Shown in pieces: positions 41,373 to 49,312 of a stretch of 64,000 bases of DNA. The notes under the pieces are model-generated. The model did no database searches and had not been told where the DNA came from. It saw only the letters and a list, made by a program, of their open reading frames with translations. The first letter of the stretch is position 1. Each line of letters begins with the position of its first letter. Position numbers and translations under genes: made by a program. Origin of the DNA: Terriglobia bacterium (GTDB taxonomy: Bacteria; Acidobacteriota; Terriglobia; Terriglobales; Acidobacteriaceae); assembly GCA_020073185.1 (NCBI GenBank), contig JAIQFT010000014.1:1-64000 (forward strand), given 5' to 3'.

Positions 41373-44114
41373 ATGGCGAACTTCTACAACCGTTTTCTGC
41401 AGTCGGTAGAACGCTGGCCCGATCTCATCGCGGTCGAAATACAACGCTTTGACGGGCCGGTCGAACGCCTCACCTATTCGCAATTGCGCACCATGGCCGA
41501 ATCGCTCGGCCGATGGCTGTTGACCAGCGGCGTGGAGCGCGCCTCGCGTTGCGCCATCCTCGCCGCCAACGGCCCGCGCTGGATTGCCGCATACCTTGGG
41601 ACGGTGGCGGCTGGTATGGTCGCCGTTCCGCTCGATATAGCTTTCAATGCCGATCAGGTCGCCAAACTGCTTCGCGCCAGCGGCTCTTCCCTGCTCTTCG
41701 TTGACGCCAAGCACCTGCCCACCGCGCAGCGTGCTGTTGCCGGCAGCGCAATTCGACTCATGCTTCTCGAACCGGCGGAATCTCCCGTTTCTGGCCCCGA
41801 CTTCGAAACCCTTCTGAAGCTCGGTCCGGACGGATTCACACCGGTAGTGACTCCCGGCGACGACACCGCCGCTATTCTGTATACCTCCGGAACCACGAGC
41901 GATCCCAAGGGCGTGATGCTCACCCACGACAACTTCCACGCCGAGACCGAAGGCGTGTTTCGGCTGCTCGACATCACCCCGCGCGACGCCATTCTCGGCG
42001 TGCTGCCCTTGTTCCATGCTCTGGCGCAAATGGCCAACCTGCTACTTCCTCTGGCTGGCGGCGCCCGCGTCGTATTCCTGGAGTCGCTCAATACCGAAGG
42101 ACTTCTCCGTGCGCTGCGCGAGCGCGACATCACCCTTTTTTGCTGCGTGCCGCAATTTTTCTACCTGATCCACGAACGCATTCACAAAGAAATTGGCGCG
42201 CGCGGCCGGCTCGCGGAAACCGTTTTCCGCTGGCTTCTGCAACTGTCGCGTTTCTGCCGCCGGTTCGGAGTGAACTTGGGCAAGCTGCTCTTCCGTCCGG
42301 TACATGTGATGCTCGGCCCCAAAATGCGTTACCTGATCTCCGGCGGCTCGAAGCTCGACGCCGGCATCGCCGGCGACTTCCATGCCATGGGTTTCGAACT
42401 GCTCCAGGGTTACGGCCTCACCGAAACCACCGGCGGCGCGATCGGGACTCCTCCGCACGACAACGTCATTGGCTCCATCGGCAAGCCTCTCCACGGAATG
42501 GAGCTGAAATTCGGTGATCCCAAGCCGCGCGAAGACGGCACAGGCCCCGCCATCGGCGAGCTCCTTGTCCGTGGCCCTCTTGTCATGAAGGGCTACTACG
42601 CCCGCCCGGAAGCCACTGCCGAAGTCATCCGCGACGGCTGGCTGCACACGGGTGATCTTGGTTACCCCGATGCTGACGGCAATGTCTTCATCACCGGCCG
42701 CGAGAAGGAAGTCATCGTTCTTAGCAACGGCAAGAACATCTACCCGGAAGAAATCGAGGCGCATTACCTCAAGAGCCCCTACATCAAGGAAATCTGCGTT
42801 CTCGGCCTTCAGGGAAAACCCGGCGAGCCATTCGCCGAACGCCTGCACGCCGTCGTGGTTCCTAATTTTGAAGTGCTGCGCGAGCGAAAGATCGTCAACG
42901 CCCGCGAGATCATCCGCTTCGACATCGAAACTCTCTCCACGCAGTTGCCGAGCACCAAACGCATCCTCGGCTTCGATATCTGGCAAGACGAGCTTCCCCG
43001 CACCACGACCCGCAAGATCAAGCGCTTTGAAGTGGACCGCCGCGTCAAGGAAGGCCAAGCCGCGGGGCAAGATCAAGGCGGAGAACTGGCGCGTCCGTTA
43101 ACCGACGAAGAGCGGCAATGGCTGGCTGAACCGGAGGTCGGGCGCGCCATGGAAGTCATTGTGCGTGCCGCCAAGGCCGGCAAAACCCAGGTGCATCCCC
43201 GTGACAACCTGGAACTCGACCGCGGTCTCGACTCCATGGAGCGCGTCGAACTGCTGGTGGCGCTGGAGCGCGAACTCGGCGCCAAGGTGCCCGACGCTGT
43301 CGTCTCCGAGGTTTACACGGTACGTGAACTGGTGGACGCCGTCCGCCAGAGCGTCGGGCGTGCCGGACGCACTCAGGAGCGCGCCGCCTGGGATTCGATT
43401 CTCAACACCGACCCCACCGATCCCGACGTGCTCGCCGTGGCCCACCGCAAGCCCATCGCGGAACGCGGCTGGTATCTCGTTGGCCGCCTTTTCAACCTCT
43501 TTGTACGCGACCGTTTCGGCCTCACCGTCACCGGAATCGAGAAGCTTCCCCAGCGCGGGCCGTTCATCATCTCCCCCAATCACCAGAGCTTCCTCGACCC
43601 CGCGGTGCTGGTGAGCACGCTTCCCTACTCTGTCCTGCGCGACGCTTTCTACGTCGGCACCAGCGAGATTTTCGGCAACGGCATCCTCCGCGCGCTGGCA
43701 CGTTCGCTCAAGCTTGTACCCGTGGATCCCGACGCCAACCTCGTTCCCGCCATGCGTGCCGGGGCTTATGGCCTACGTCGTGGCAAGGTCCTCATCCTTT
43801 ACCCGGAAGGCGAGCGCAGTATTGACGGCACGCCCAAGGTCTTCAAGAAAGGTGCGGCCATCCTCGCGACACATCTGAAGGTGCCGATCTGTCCCGTCGC
43901 CTTGGAAGGATTCTTCGAAGCCTGGCCGCGCGGCAAGGGATTTCAGAAGTTCACCGGCCTGCACATCGCGTTTGGCGACCCCATCTACCCGCCGCAACCG
44001 GCGGATAATCCCGAAGCCAACTACAACCAACTGACAGCGGAATTGAAATCCCGGGTGATGGGTTTGTGGTTGGACCTGCATGAACCCCGGCAGCCTCGCA
44101 CCGCCGCCGACTAG
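41373..44114 (+). CDS. AMP-ligase / carrier / PlsC acyltransferase fusion
   Basis: This is a 913-residue three-part protein. Residues 1-570 are a fatty-acyl-AMP/CoA ligase: ILYTSGTTSDPKGVMLTHDN (about 169), QGYGLTETTG (about 347), GWLHTGDLGYPDADGNVF (about 423) and catalytic Lys in RTTTRKIKRF. Residues about 595-670 look like an acyl-carrier domain with LDSMERVELL, Ser being the likely phosphopantetheine site. Residues about 690-905 are a PlsC acyltransferase: NHQSFLD (HX4D) and LYPEGERS. E. coli Aas has PlsC first and no internal carrier, so the order here is different. It could load a fatty acid and pass it to a lysophospholipid or other alcohol. It converges on the HD-GYP region. Confidence 0.9.
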   Translation: MANFYNRFLQSVERWPDLIAVEIQRFDGPVERLTYSQLRTMAESLGRWLLTSGVERASRCAILAANGPRWIAAYLGTVAAGMVAVPLDIAFNADQVAKLLRASGSSLLFVDAKHLPTAQRAVAGSAIRLMLLEPAESPVSGPDFETLLKLGPDGFTPVVTPGDDTAAILYTSGTTSDPKGVMLTHDNFHAETEGVFRLLDITPRDAILGVLPLFHALAQMANLLLPLAGGARVVFLESLNTEGLLRALRERDITLFCCVPQFFYLIHERIHKEIGARGRLAETVFRWLLQLSRFCRRFGVNLGKLLFRPVHVMLGPKMRYLISGGSKLDAGIAGDFHAMGFELLQGYGLTETTGGAIGTPPHDNVIGSIGKPLHGMELKFGDPKPREDGTGPAIGELLVRGPLVMKGYYARPEATAEVIRDGWLHTGDLGYPDADGNVFITGREKEVIVLSNGKNIYPEEIEAHYLKSPYIKEICVLGLQGKPGEPFAERLHAVVVPNFEVLRERKIVNAREIIRFDIETLSTQLPSTKRILGFDIWQDELPRTTTRKIKRFEVDRRVKEGQAAGQDQGGELARPLTDEERQWLAEPEVGRAMEVIVRAAKAGKTQVHPRDNLELDRGLDSMERVELLVALERELGAKVPDAVVSEVYTVRELVDAVRQSVGRAGRTQERAAWDSILNTDPTDPDVLAVAHRKPIAERGWYLVGRLFNLFVRDRFGLTVTGIEKLPQRGPFIISPNHQSFLDPAVLVSTLPYSVLRDAFYVGTSEIFGNGILRALARSLKLVPVDPDANLVPAMRAGAYGLRRGKVLILYPEGERSIDGTPKVFKKGAAILATHLKVPICPVALEGFFEAWPRGKGFQKFTGLHIAFGDPIYPPQPADNPEANYNQLTAELKSRVMGLWLDLHEPRQPRTAAD

Positions 44115-44425
44115 TTGGGAGATCGCGCACCCTAATCCACGCCGAACGTCCTCATCTCCACCGCGCTCGCTTGCGTCCCGCGTCTGCGGAAGACCTGGAT
44201 CATGGCATCCACAACGTCCGCGTCGTACTCGATGCCGGCGCGCTGCGAAATCCGCTCCATCGCTTCCGATGGCGAGATGCGCGCGTTCTTGGCGCTGGTC
44301 AGCGAATCGTATACATCCGCCACCAGCAGAATGCGCGCCTCCAGCGGCGCGTTCGGCAAAAGTTGCGATTGCTCTGCCTTCTCCATCAGCGCATGATGTG
44401 CCAGCAACGTGGGGATAATTCGCCA
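44077..44425. repeat. 350-bp direct repeat, left copy
   Basis: This stretch holds the last codons of the AMP-ligase/PlsC gene and a copy of the 3' end of the HD-GYP gene. It matches 46211-46561 at roughly 90 percent with small indels. The two copies lie 2.13 kb apart in the same orientation. The match starts in CTGCATGAACCC and stops sharply at GATAATTCGCCA, where the flanking sequences become unrelated. Confidence 0.9.
44132..44425 (-). pseudogene. 3' fragment of the HD-GYP-like gene (duplicate)
   Basis: The frame encodes 91 residues from MLAHHALMEKAEQSQLLPNA to EMRTFGVD, nearly identical to the C-terminus of the intact protein at 46268-47293, with a few changes such as RRRGTQASAVEM for RRRGTQPGEPEM. 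It is cut off at the repeat edge, so no start or HD part remains. It arose together with the direct repeat and should be non-functional. Confidence 0.85.
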
Positions 44426-44467
44426 TTGCGGTTGCGTAGCTTATGAAGGTTCGAGGGTCGCTAACTT

Positions 44468-44926
44468 TCAACGGAGTTCCGGACAATCTCCACCCACGAT
44501 AGCCGCATATGAGGCGGCAAGAACAGGAAGGACAGACTGGAAGGAGACGATAGAACCATATCGGTAAGAATTGCCCGTCCAGGAGAGAAGGCTCCAATCT
44601 TCTGGCACCCGAACCGTCTCGTTTCCATTGCTGTCCAAGGTTAAGAGCATTACGGGATCTGTTGCAGAAGCCTGCGAATCGACAAGCACATTTCCATCTG
44701 CCGTAGCCATGTATGGCCACGAATATGCCCCGCCGGTCTTGGTCCACTTGACGTTTGCACCAGCATCGAAAGCGACGATGGCGTATTGCCAAGATCCGTT
44801 TGTATCAGGTCCATAGGTGGCGCCAATGAACGTGCCATCGGCTTTCTGGAGAACCGGTACAACAATACTGCTCTGACCTGCTATGTTCAGCGGAACGTCC
44901 CCAGCCACACTGCCGCCCGAAATAAA
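44468..44926 (-). pseudogene. Beta-propeller-like fragment
   Basis: The open frame (about 153 codons between stops) reads beta-rich sequence with propeller-like repeats: QKADGTFIGATYG, YAIVAFDAGANVKWTKTGG, WPYMATADGNVLVDS and LLTLDSNGNETV, similar to PQQ/WD40-type surface proteins. It lacks a credible start: the sequence appears to begin in the middle of a blade just after a stop. I read it as the 3' remnant of a large surface protein, left in the island between the direct repeats. Confidence 0.55.
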
Positions 44927-44943
44927 TCAGCCTAAACCCCATG

Positions 44944-45384
44944 CTAGTGCTGGGTGCCCGACACTGGTCGTCGTGGCTGGCGCAATCTGATCGCGGACAC
45001 TACCCCTGCCACTCCAACCATGATGATTGAGGCCTCTCTCGATACCTGACCGGAGTAGTTATGCACCGTGAACTGCCATTGCGTCGTGAGAAACGCCAAT
45101 AGGCAGACAGGCAGAGCAATCGCGCAACCGGCTATCCCTATTTTGGCGCTGAGTCTGGGTTTCAAGAAAGCAACCAGGGTCGCAACGACGAGCAGCAGGA
45201 CCGCAGCAACCATAGGATATAATACTATGGGAATGTTGCGATCTGCGGCCTCATAGACAATTTCCGTGTAGAGAGCCCAATCTCCGAGAAACAGAGCCGT
45301 AACGAAATAGACAAGCCCGACTCCTAAGCGAAGCTGCCAAGGCGTCGGAATTCCAGGTTCGCCAGCTGCAGTCGTTAGTAACAC
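44944..45384 (-). CDS. Small membrane protein, candidate immunity partner
   Basis: This is a 146-residue protein with four hydrophobic helices (about 20-42, 52-74, 81-101, 120-137) and no known motif. It starts at GTG 45384 with a strong AGGAGG 5 bases upstream, inside the last codons of the amidase-like gene, so the two overlap by 10 bases and are probably co-translated. Membrane proteins overlapping a peptidoglycan-amidase gene are sometimes immunity proteins; that role is only a hypothesis here. Base composition is lower in GC than in the surrounding genes, as for the rest of the island. Confidence 0.65.
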   Translation of the reverse strand: MLLTTAAGEPGIPTPWQLRLGVGLVYFVTALFLGDWALYTEIVYEAADRNIPIVLYPMVAAVLLLVVATLVAFLKPRLSAKIGIAGCAIALPVCLLAFLTTQWQFTVHNYSGQVSREASIIMVGVAGVVSAIRLRQPRRPVSGTQH

Positions 45385-46145
45385 ATGAACCTCCTGACAA
45401 ACGAGTCTTGCTTCAGACCTTGATTGCTGGTCGGATTGCTAGGATCGAACCCCGAAAGACGAAAACCGTAGTCGGTCAGCGTCACTGTACCTCGGATGAA
45501 GGTCTGTTTCTGCTCCAAAGTCCAGAAGTACGGTGGAACATCCGCTGCGGAGGCTAGTTTGAAGTTAGGAGTTCCTGCGTTGGGTTGTACAACGATACCG
45601 ACGTGTCCAGTGCCGTCCGGCCCACCGGGGGGGTATCCCGTAGCCAGTATATCCCCTGGGCGCGCGTCATCTGGGCCCGCAGCCACAGTTTTCCAGCACC
45701 CAGCGCTCCTGGTAGGATTAGCCCAATCGGCAGCGAGAAAATTGATAGTCCTGCTCAGGCCGAAACGGTTGGTGAACGTCCTTGTCGGAGGAGGCTCTTG
45801 AAGCATCGTCGCATCTGAAGCCTCTTGTAAAACATCTGCGACGAACTTATTGCAGGTGACTGGGGGATTCGGAAAACCCTCTTTCCATCGGACGCCGTTT
45901 CCAACGTAGCCTTTCGCAAGGCTTGCGACTTCTGAGCGGTAAATGGATCCCAGGCTCGGGACAGCGGTTCCGGCCTCGCGTGGGAATCGAGTGACCCGAC
46001 AATCGTGGGCATATCCGCTGATAACCCGCCCGTCATCACGGCGAAGGCTGTCGGGCACGTTACCATCACCGCGGCCGACGGCACCGCCGACGTAACCGTA
46101 TATCCTGGACCATACTTGCCGATCGGCACAGTAAAGTGGTCCCAA
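45375..46145 (-). CDS. NlpC/CHAP-like cysteine amidase, N-terminus uncertain
   Basis: The frame is 256 codons, but only the part from about residue 64 (below 45960) looks like a real protein. The first 60 codons overlap an Ig-like fragment on the other strand and are probably not translated as such. The credible part resembles papain-like peptidoglycan amidases: nucleophile region PPVTCNKFVADVLQEA (Cys98) and the His region RPGDILATG...GTGHVGIVVQP (about 160-187). No signal peptide is visible, which fits an effector-like toxin or the 3' end of a longer truncated gene. It overlaps the membrane protein gene downstream. Neither a true start nor the family subtype can be fixed. Confidence 0.6.
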   Translation of the reverse strand: MGPLYCADRQVWSRIYGYVGGAVGRGDGNVPDSLRRDDGRVISGYAHDCRVTRFPREAGTAVPSLGSIYRSEVASLAKGYVGNGVRWKEGFPNPPVTCNKFVADVLQEASDATMLQEPPPTRTFTNRFGLSRTINFLAADWANPTRSAGCWKTVAAGPDDARPGDILATGYPPGGPDGTGHVGIVVQPNAGTPNFKLASAADVPPYFWTLEQKQTFIRGTVTLTDYGFRLSGFDPSNPTSNQGLKQDSFVRRFMCY

Positions 46146-46212
46146 CCCGGGGACGGATCTGGAGTGTACTGGATTCTGCCTGCGGTGCCGTCAGAGCAGG
46201 GCGTCGCCGACT
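45936..46212 (+). pseudogene. BIG2/Ig-like surface-protein fragment
   Basis: On the + strand this stretch encodes an Ig-like domain end: GSGLAWESSDPTIVGISAD then VITAKAVGHVTITAADGTAD and VTVYPGPYLPIG. This is the usual pattern of BIG2 domains in large bacterial surface proteins. It has no start and runs into the right direct repeat, where the reading frame soon stops at 46269-46271. It is a fragment oriented opposite to the amidase and propeller pieces, so the island is a mosaic with at least one inversion. Confidence 0.6.
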
Positions 46213-46561
46213 GCATGAACCCAAACAGCTTCGCAGCGCTGCCGACTAGTTGGGAGATCGCTCACCCCTAATCCACGCCGAACGTCCTCATCTCCGGCTC
46301 GCCCGGTTGCGTCCCGCGTCTGCGGAAGATCTGGATCATGGCATCCACAACGTCCGCGTCGTACTCGATGCCGGCGCGCTGGGAAATCCGCTCCATCGCT
46401 TCCGATGGCGAGATGCGCGCGTTCTTGGCGCTGGTCAGCGAATCGTATACGTCCGACACCAGCAGAATGCGCGCCTCCAGCGGCGCGTTCGGCAAAAGTT
46501 GCGATTGCTCTGCCTTCTCCATCAGCGCATGATGTGCCAGCAACGTGGGGATAATTCGCCA
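46211..46561. repeat. 350-bp direct repeat, right copy
   Basis: This is the counterpart of 44077-44425. It contains a degraded copy of the end of the AMP-ligase/PlsC gene (GCCGACTAGTTGGGAGATCGC is shared) and the genuine 3' end of the HD-GYP gene. The two repeats enclose 1785 bp of lower-GC sequence, consistent with insertion by recombination or a duplication at the junction of two convergent genes. Confidence 0.9.
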
Positions 46562-47293
46562 CAGGGCTCCGCCTTTGGCCGGCGGCAGCTTTCGTCCTTG
46601 CGCCAGACTCGCCTGGATCTGGTCCAGTTCCGCGGGGGTCATGTTCGCAGCCTGATACAGCATCTCGTTGGAGATCCCAACTTTGTCGATTTCGTGCAGC
46701 AGCGCGGCTGCGCGCACGTCCTCCACCCGTTGTGAGCCCAGTTCCATCTGCTCGGCGATCTTGCTCGCCGTTAGCGATACGCGGAACGGGTGGTTCTGGC
46801 TGTACTTGTTGTCCGACGCGATGTGCTGCAGGATCATCAAAATGCCTTCATAGCTTTGCCGCAATTCCCGCAGGTGCTCTTCCTTGCGGTCATAGAGCGT
46901 GCCCATCAGGTAGGCGATCACCAGCAGTGTTCCGCCCCACACCATGAAATCGAACCACGGCTCCTCGGCGATGAAATCGAAGCTCTTTCCCAGCACGATG
47001 GGATTGACGTAAGCGAGCGCCAGGATCAGGAACACGCTGGCCAAGGCGGTCAGAACCGCATGCCGCCGGCCGTAGTAATAGGCCGAGAAGATCGTGGGCA
47101 GCACGTAGACGCCGAGCAGCATGCGGTGCTCCGCTACCATCAAATTCAGTAACAGCGCGATCGCAAACATCGCCAGCAGCAGCCAAAGCTCTCGGTTTAC
47201 CGACCCCAGCCCGCGCTTCCGTACCTTTCTCTTATGAGACGAATCCGCTCCACCGCCGATCGCCGGATTCGCCACCGTTTCGATCGAAGACAT
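46268..47293 (-). CDS. Membrane-bound degenerate HD-GYP-like protein
   Basis: This is a 341-residue protein. Three to four N-terminal helices (about 35-130) form a small sensor-like membrane domain, followed by an HD-type helical domain. The HD signature is altered: NHPFRVSLTASKIAEQM is normal, but LLHEIDKVG has Glu201 for the metal-binding Asp, and the HHERxDGxGYP block is reduced to HHALMEK with no GYP. The later ARILLVSDVYDSLTS is kept. A cyclic-di-GMP phosphodiesterase activity is therefore doubtful; it may be a binding or signalling protein. AGGAG sits very close to the ATG. The last 92 codons are duplicated at 44132-44425. Confidence 0.82.
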   Translation of the reverse strand: MSSIETVANPAIGGGADSSHKRKVRKRGLGSVNRELWLLLAMFAIALLLNLMVAEHRMLLGVYVLPTIFSAYYYGRRHAVLTALASVFLILALAYVNPIVLGKSFDFIAEEPWFDFMVWGGTLLVIAYLMGTLYDRKEEHLRELRQSYEGILMILQHIASDNKYSQNHPFRVSLTASKIAEQMELGSQRVEDVRAAALLHEIDKVGISNEMLYQAANMTPAELDQIQASLAQGRKLPPAKGGALWRIIPTLLAHHALMEKAEQSQLLPNAPLEARILLVSDVYDSLTSAKNARISPSEAMERISQRAGIEYDADVVDAMIQIFRRRGTQPGEPEMRTFGVD

Positions 47294-47317
47294 ACTCCTG
47301 CACCTCTAGGCAGTCGC

Positions 47318-48262
47318 TCATTTCGCTCGCGGATGAGTTGCATCGTACACCTGAATCACATGCTTCATGGACAATTGCGTGTATCGTTGGGTCGTGGCCA
47401 ATCGTTCATGTCCCAGCATCTCCTGAATGGCCCGCAGGTCGGCACCTTCCTCCAGCAGGTGCGTGCCAAAGGCGTGCCGTAGCGTGTGGGGATGCAGGTC
47501 CGGCGGAAGCCCCCGCGCCACCGCGACACTCTTTACGATCCGCCCCACACTGCGCGTCGTCAGCCGTCCGCCGCGGCGGTTCACCAGCAGCGCCGGCGAC
47601 GACTTCTTCCGCGCTTTCAATACCGCCTCCCGTGCCGGCAGGTACGCCGAAATCGCGGCGCCCGCCGACTCGCCGAAGGGCACCACTCTTTGCTTGCTAC
47701 CCTTGCCGCGCACCAGGATGACGCCGTTCGACCAGTGAATGTCGGCAAGGTTCATGCCCACCAGTTCCGAGTTCCGCAACCCGCAACCGTACAGCAGTTC
47801 CAGGATCGCGCGATCGCGCTCCGGGAACGCCGCCGCGTCCGGCATCCCACCGTCCAGCACGGTATTGATCTCCTCGATCGTCGGCACGCGCGGCAGTTTC
47901 TTCGCAAGCCGTGGCGTTGCCACCAGTGCCGCTGGATTCTGCTCGACAATGCCCTCGCGAGCCAGCCAGCGGTACAACGAGCGCACCGCGGCCAGCGCCC
48001 GCGCCACCGAGGTCTTGCTCAGTCCTCGTTCGTACAGATGCGACAGGAAACCGCGGATGCGCACGTGATCGATGGCGCCCCAAGTCGCCTCGCCGGCGTA
48101 CTGTGCAAACTCGCCCAGGTCGCGCGCGTAGGCGTGGATGGTGTGAAGCGAAGCATTGCGCTCGCGCAGGCTGCGCAGGAAATTTGCGACGCCCTTCTCG
48201 ACCGCGGTCTTCGCGACCCGTCCGTCCTGTCCTCTCTGCGCGCTCAATCTGCTAACTCCCAA
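47318..48262 (-). CDS. xerC: Tyrosine recombinase XerC
   Basis: This is a 314-residue site-specific recombinase. The SAM-like N-terminal domain (about 22-110) contains [17 protein letters not shown]. The catalytic domain has the Arg in [11 protein letters not shown], Lys in [14 protein letters not shown]-x-x-R in [17 protein letters not shown], His in [15 protein letters not shown] and the nucleophilic Tyr in that same block. It acts with XerD at dif to resolve chromosome dimers. It starts at TTG 48262 directly after the xerD stop, or at a nearby downstream TTG. XerC and XerD assignments rest on likeness to the E. coli pair and could be swapped. Confidence 0.88.
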   Translation of the reverse strand: MGVSRLSAQRGQDGRVAKTAVEKGVANFLRSLRERNASLHTIHAYARDLGEFAQYAGEATWGAIDHVRIRGFLSHLYERGLSKTSVARALAAVRSLYRWLAREGIVEQNPAALVATPRLAKKLPRVPTIEEINTVLDGGMPDAAAFPERDRAILELLYGCGLRNSELVGMNLADIHWSNGVILVRGKGSKQRVVPFGESAGAAISAYLPAREAVLKARKKSSPALLVNRRGGRLTTRSVGRIVKSVAVARGLPPDLHPHTLRHAFGTHLLEEGADLRAIQEMLGHERLATTQRYTQLSMKHVIQVYDATHPRAK

Positions 48263-49213
48263 CTACCAACTCCTTCTCTTCGCCCGTGGATGATGCTGCA
48301 TGAACACCGTCTTCAGCCGGTCAATCGCGACGTGGGTGTACACCTGCGTCGTCGAGATATCCGCGTGACCGAGGATGGTTTGCACCGTGCGCAGGTCGGC
48401 GCCGTTTTCCACCATGTGCGTCGCGCAACTGTGGCGCAGCATGTGCGGCGACGCCGCCCGTCCGCTCGCCTGCGACGCCGCGCGCACGATTTGCCACACG
48501 CGCTGCCGCGTCAGGCGCCGTGCCCCTCGCGCGATGAACAGAAGGGGTGAACTTCGCTGTCCCGCCAACACCGATCTCGGTCCGGCCAGATAGTGCTGCA
48601 AAGCTTCCACCGCCGCGCGCCCCAGCGGCACGATGCGCTCCTTGTCCCCCTTGCCGCGCACCAGCACGCATCCCTGTTCGTTCTTCAGATCATTCAGGCC
48701 AACGCCGACCGCCTCGCTGACGCGCAGCGCCCCGGCGTACAGCATCTCCAGCATTGCCCGGTCGCGCGCCGCGATCGCCGTTCGACTCGGGTTCGTGTGG
48801 CATGGGTCTCCAACCTGTGGTGCCTTTGGGGTCAGCAAGCTTTCCGTTTCCGCCCACGACAGCGCTTTCGGCAGCACCTTCCACTGCCGCGGCGTGTCAA
48901 TGTTCAACGTGGGATCGTGCTCGATCATCCGGTCGAGCAACAGGTACTTGTAGAACTGCCGCAGCGCGGAGAGCTTGCGCGCCACCGAGCGTCCGTCCGC
49001 CTGCTGCGAGAACAGGCGGCCGAGAAAGTCGCGGACGTCCTGCCGCCGGGCGCGCAGCAGCGCACGCGCCGGCTTCGGCCGCTGCAGAAAGTCGGAAAAC
49101 TGCTTCAGGTCGCGGACATAGGCTTCCACCGACAGCCGCGCCAGCCCCTTCTCGATCTTCAGGTAGTCGACAAACCCGGAGAGCACTCGCTCGTTGAGCG
49201 CAGAAATAGCCAC
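48263..49213 (-). CDS. xerD: Tyrosine recombinase XerD
   Basis: This is a 316-residue tyrosine recombinase. It matches XerD strongly at LPKALSWAETESLL, GKGDKERIVPLG, SPHMLRHSCATHMVENGADL and LGHADISTTQVYTHVA, ending in QQHHPRA-like MQHHPRA. The catalytic Arg is in GALRVSEAVGV. Between the conserved LL and RDRAMLEM there is a 22-residue stretch (about 128-149, containing GDPCHTNPSRT), about twice the E. coli length, so a short in-frame insertion is likely. It lies upstream of xerC on the same strand with no gap. The GTG start at 49213 lacks a strong ribosome binding site. Confidence 0.88.
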   Translation of the reverse strand: MAISALNERVLSGFVDYLKIEKGLARLSVEAYVRDLKQFSDFLQRPKPARALLRARRQDVRDFLGRLFSQQADGRSVARKLSALRQFYKYLLLDRMIEHDPTLNIDTPRQWKVLPKALSWAETESLLTPKAPQVGDPCHTNPSRTAIAARDRAMLEMLYAGALRVSEAVGVGLNDLKNEQGCVLVRGKGDKERIVPLGRAAVEALQHYLAGPRSVLAGQRSSPLLFIARGARRLTRQRVWQIVRAASQASGRAASPHMLRHSCATHMVENGADLRTVQTILGHADISTTQVYTHVAIDRLKTVFMQHHPRAKRRSW

Positions 49214-49312
49214 GCCGCGATTATGTCCGATAAGTTTCCACTGGCGCGATACTCAGGTGGGTTCCCGTCGTATGTCAGTGGTGCTGGTTCACCGCGACCG
49301 GAGACAGTAGAG

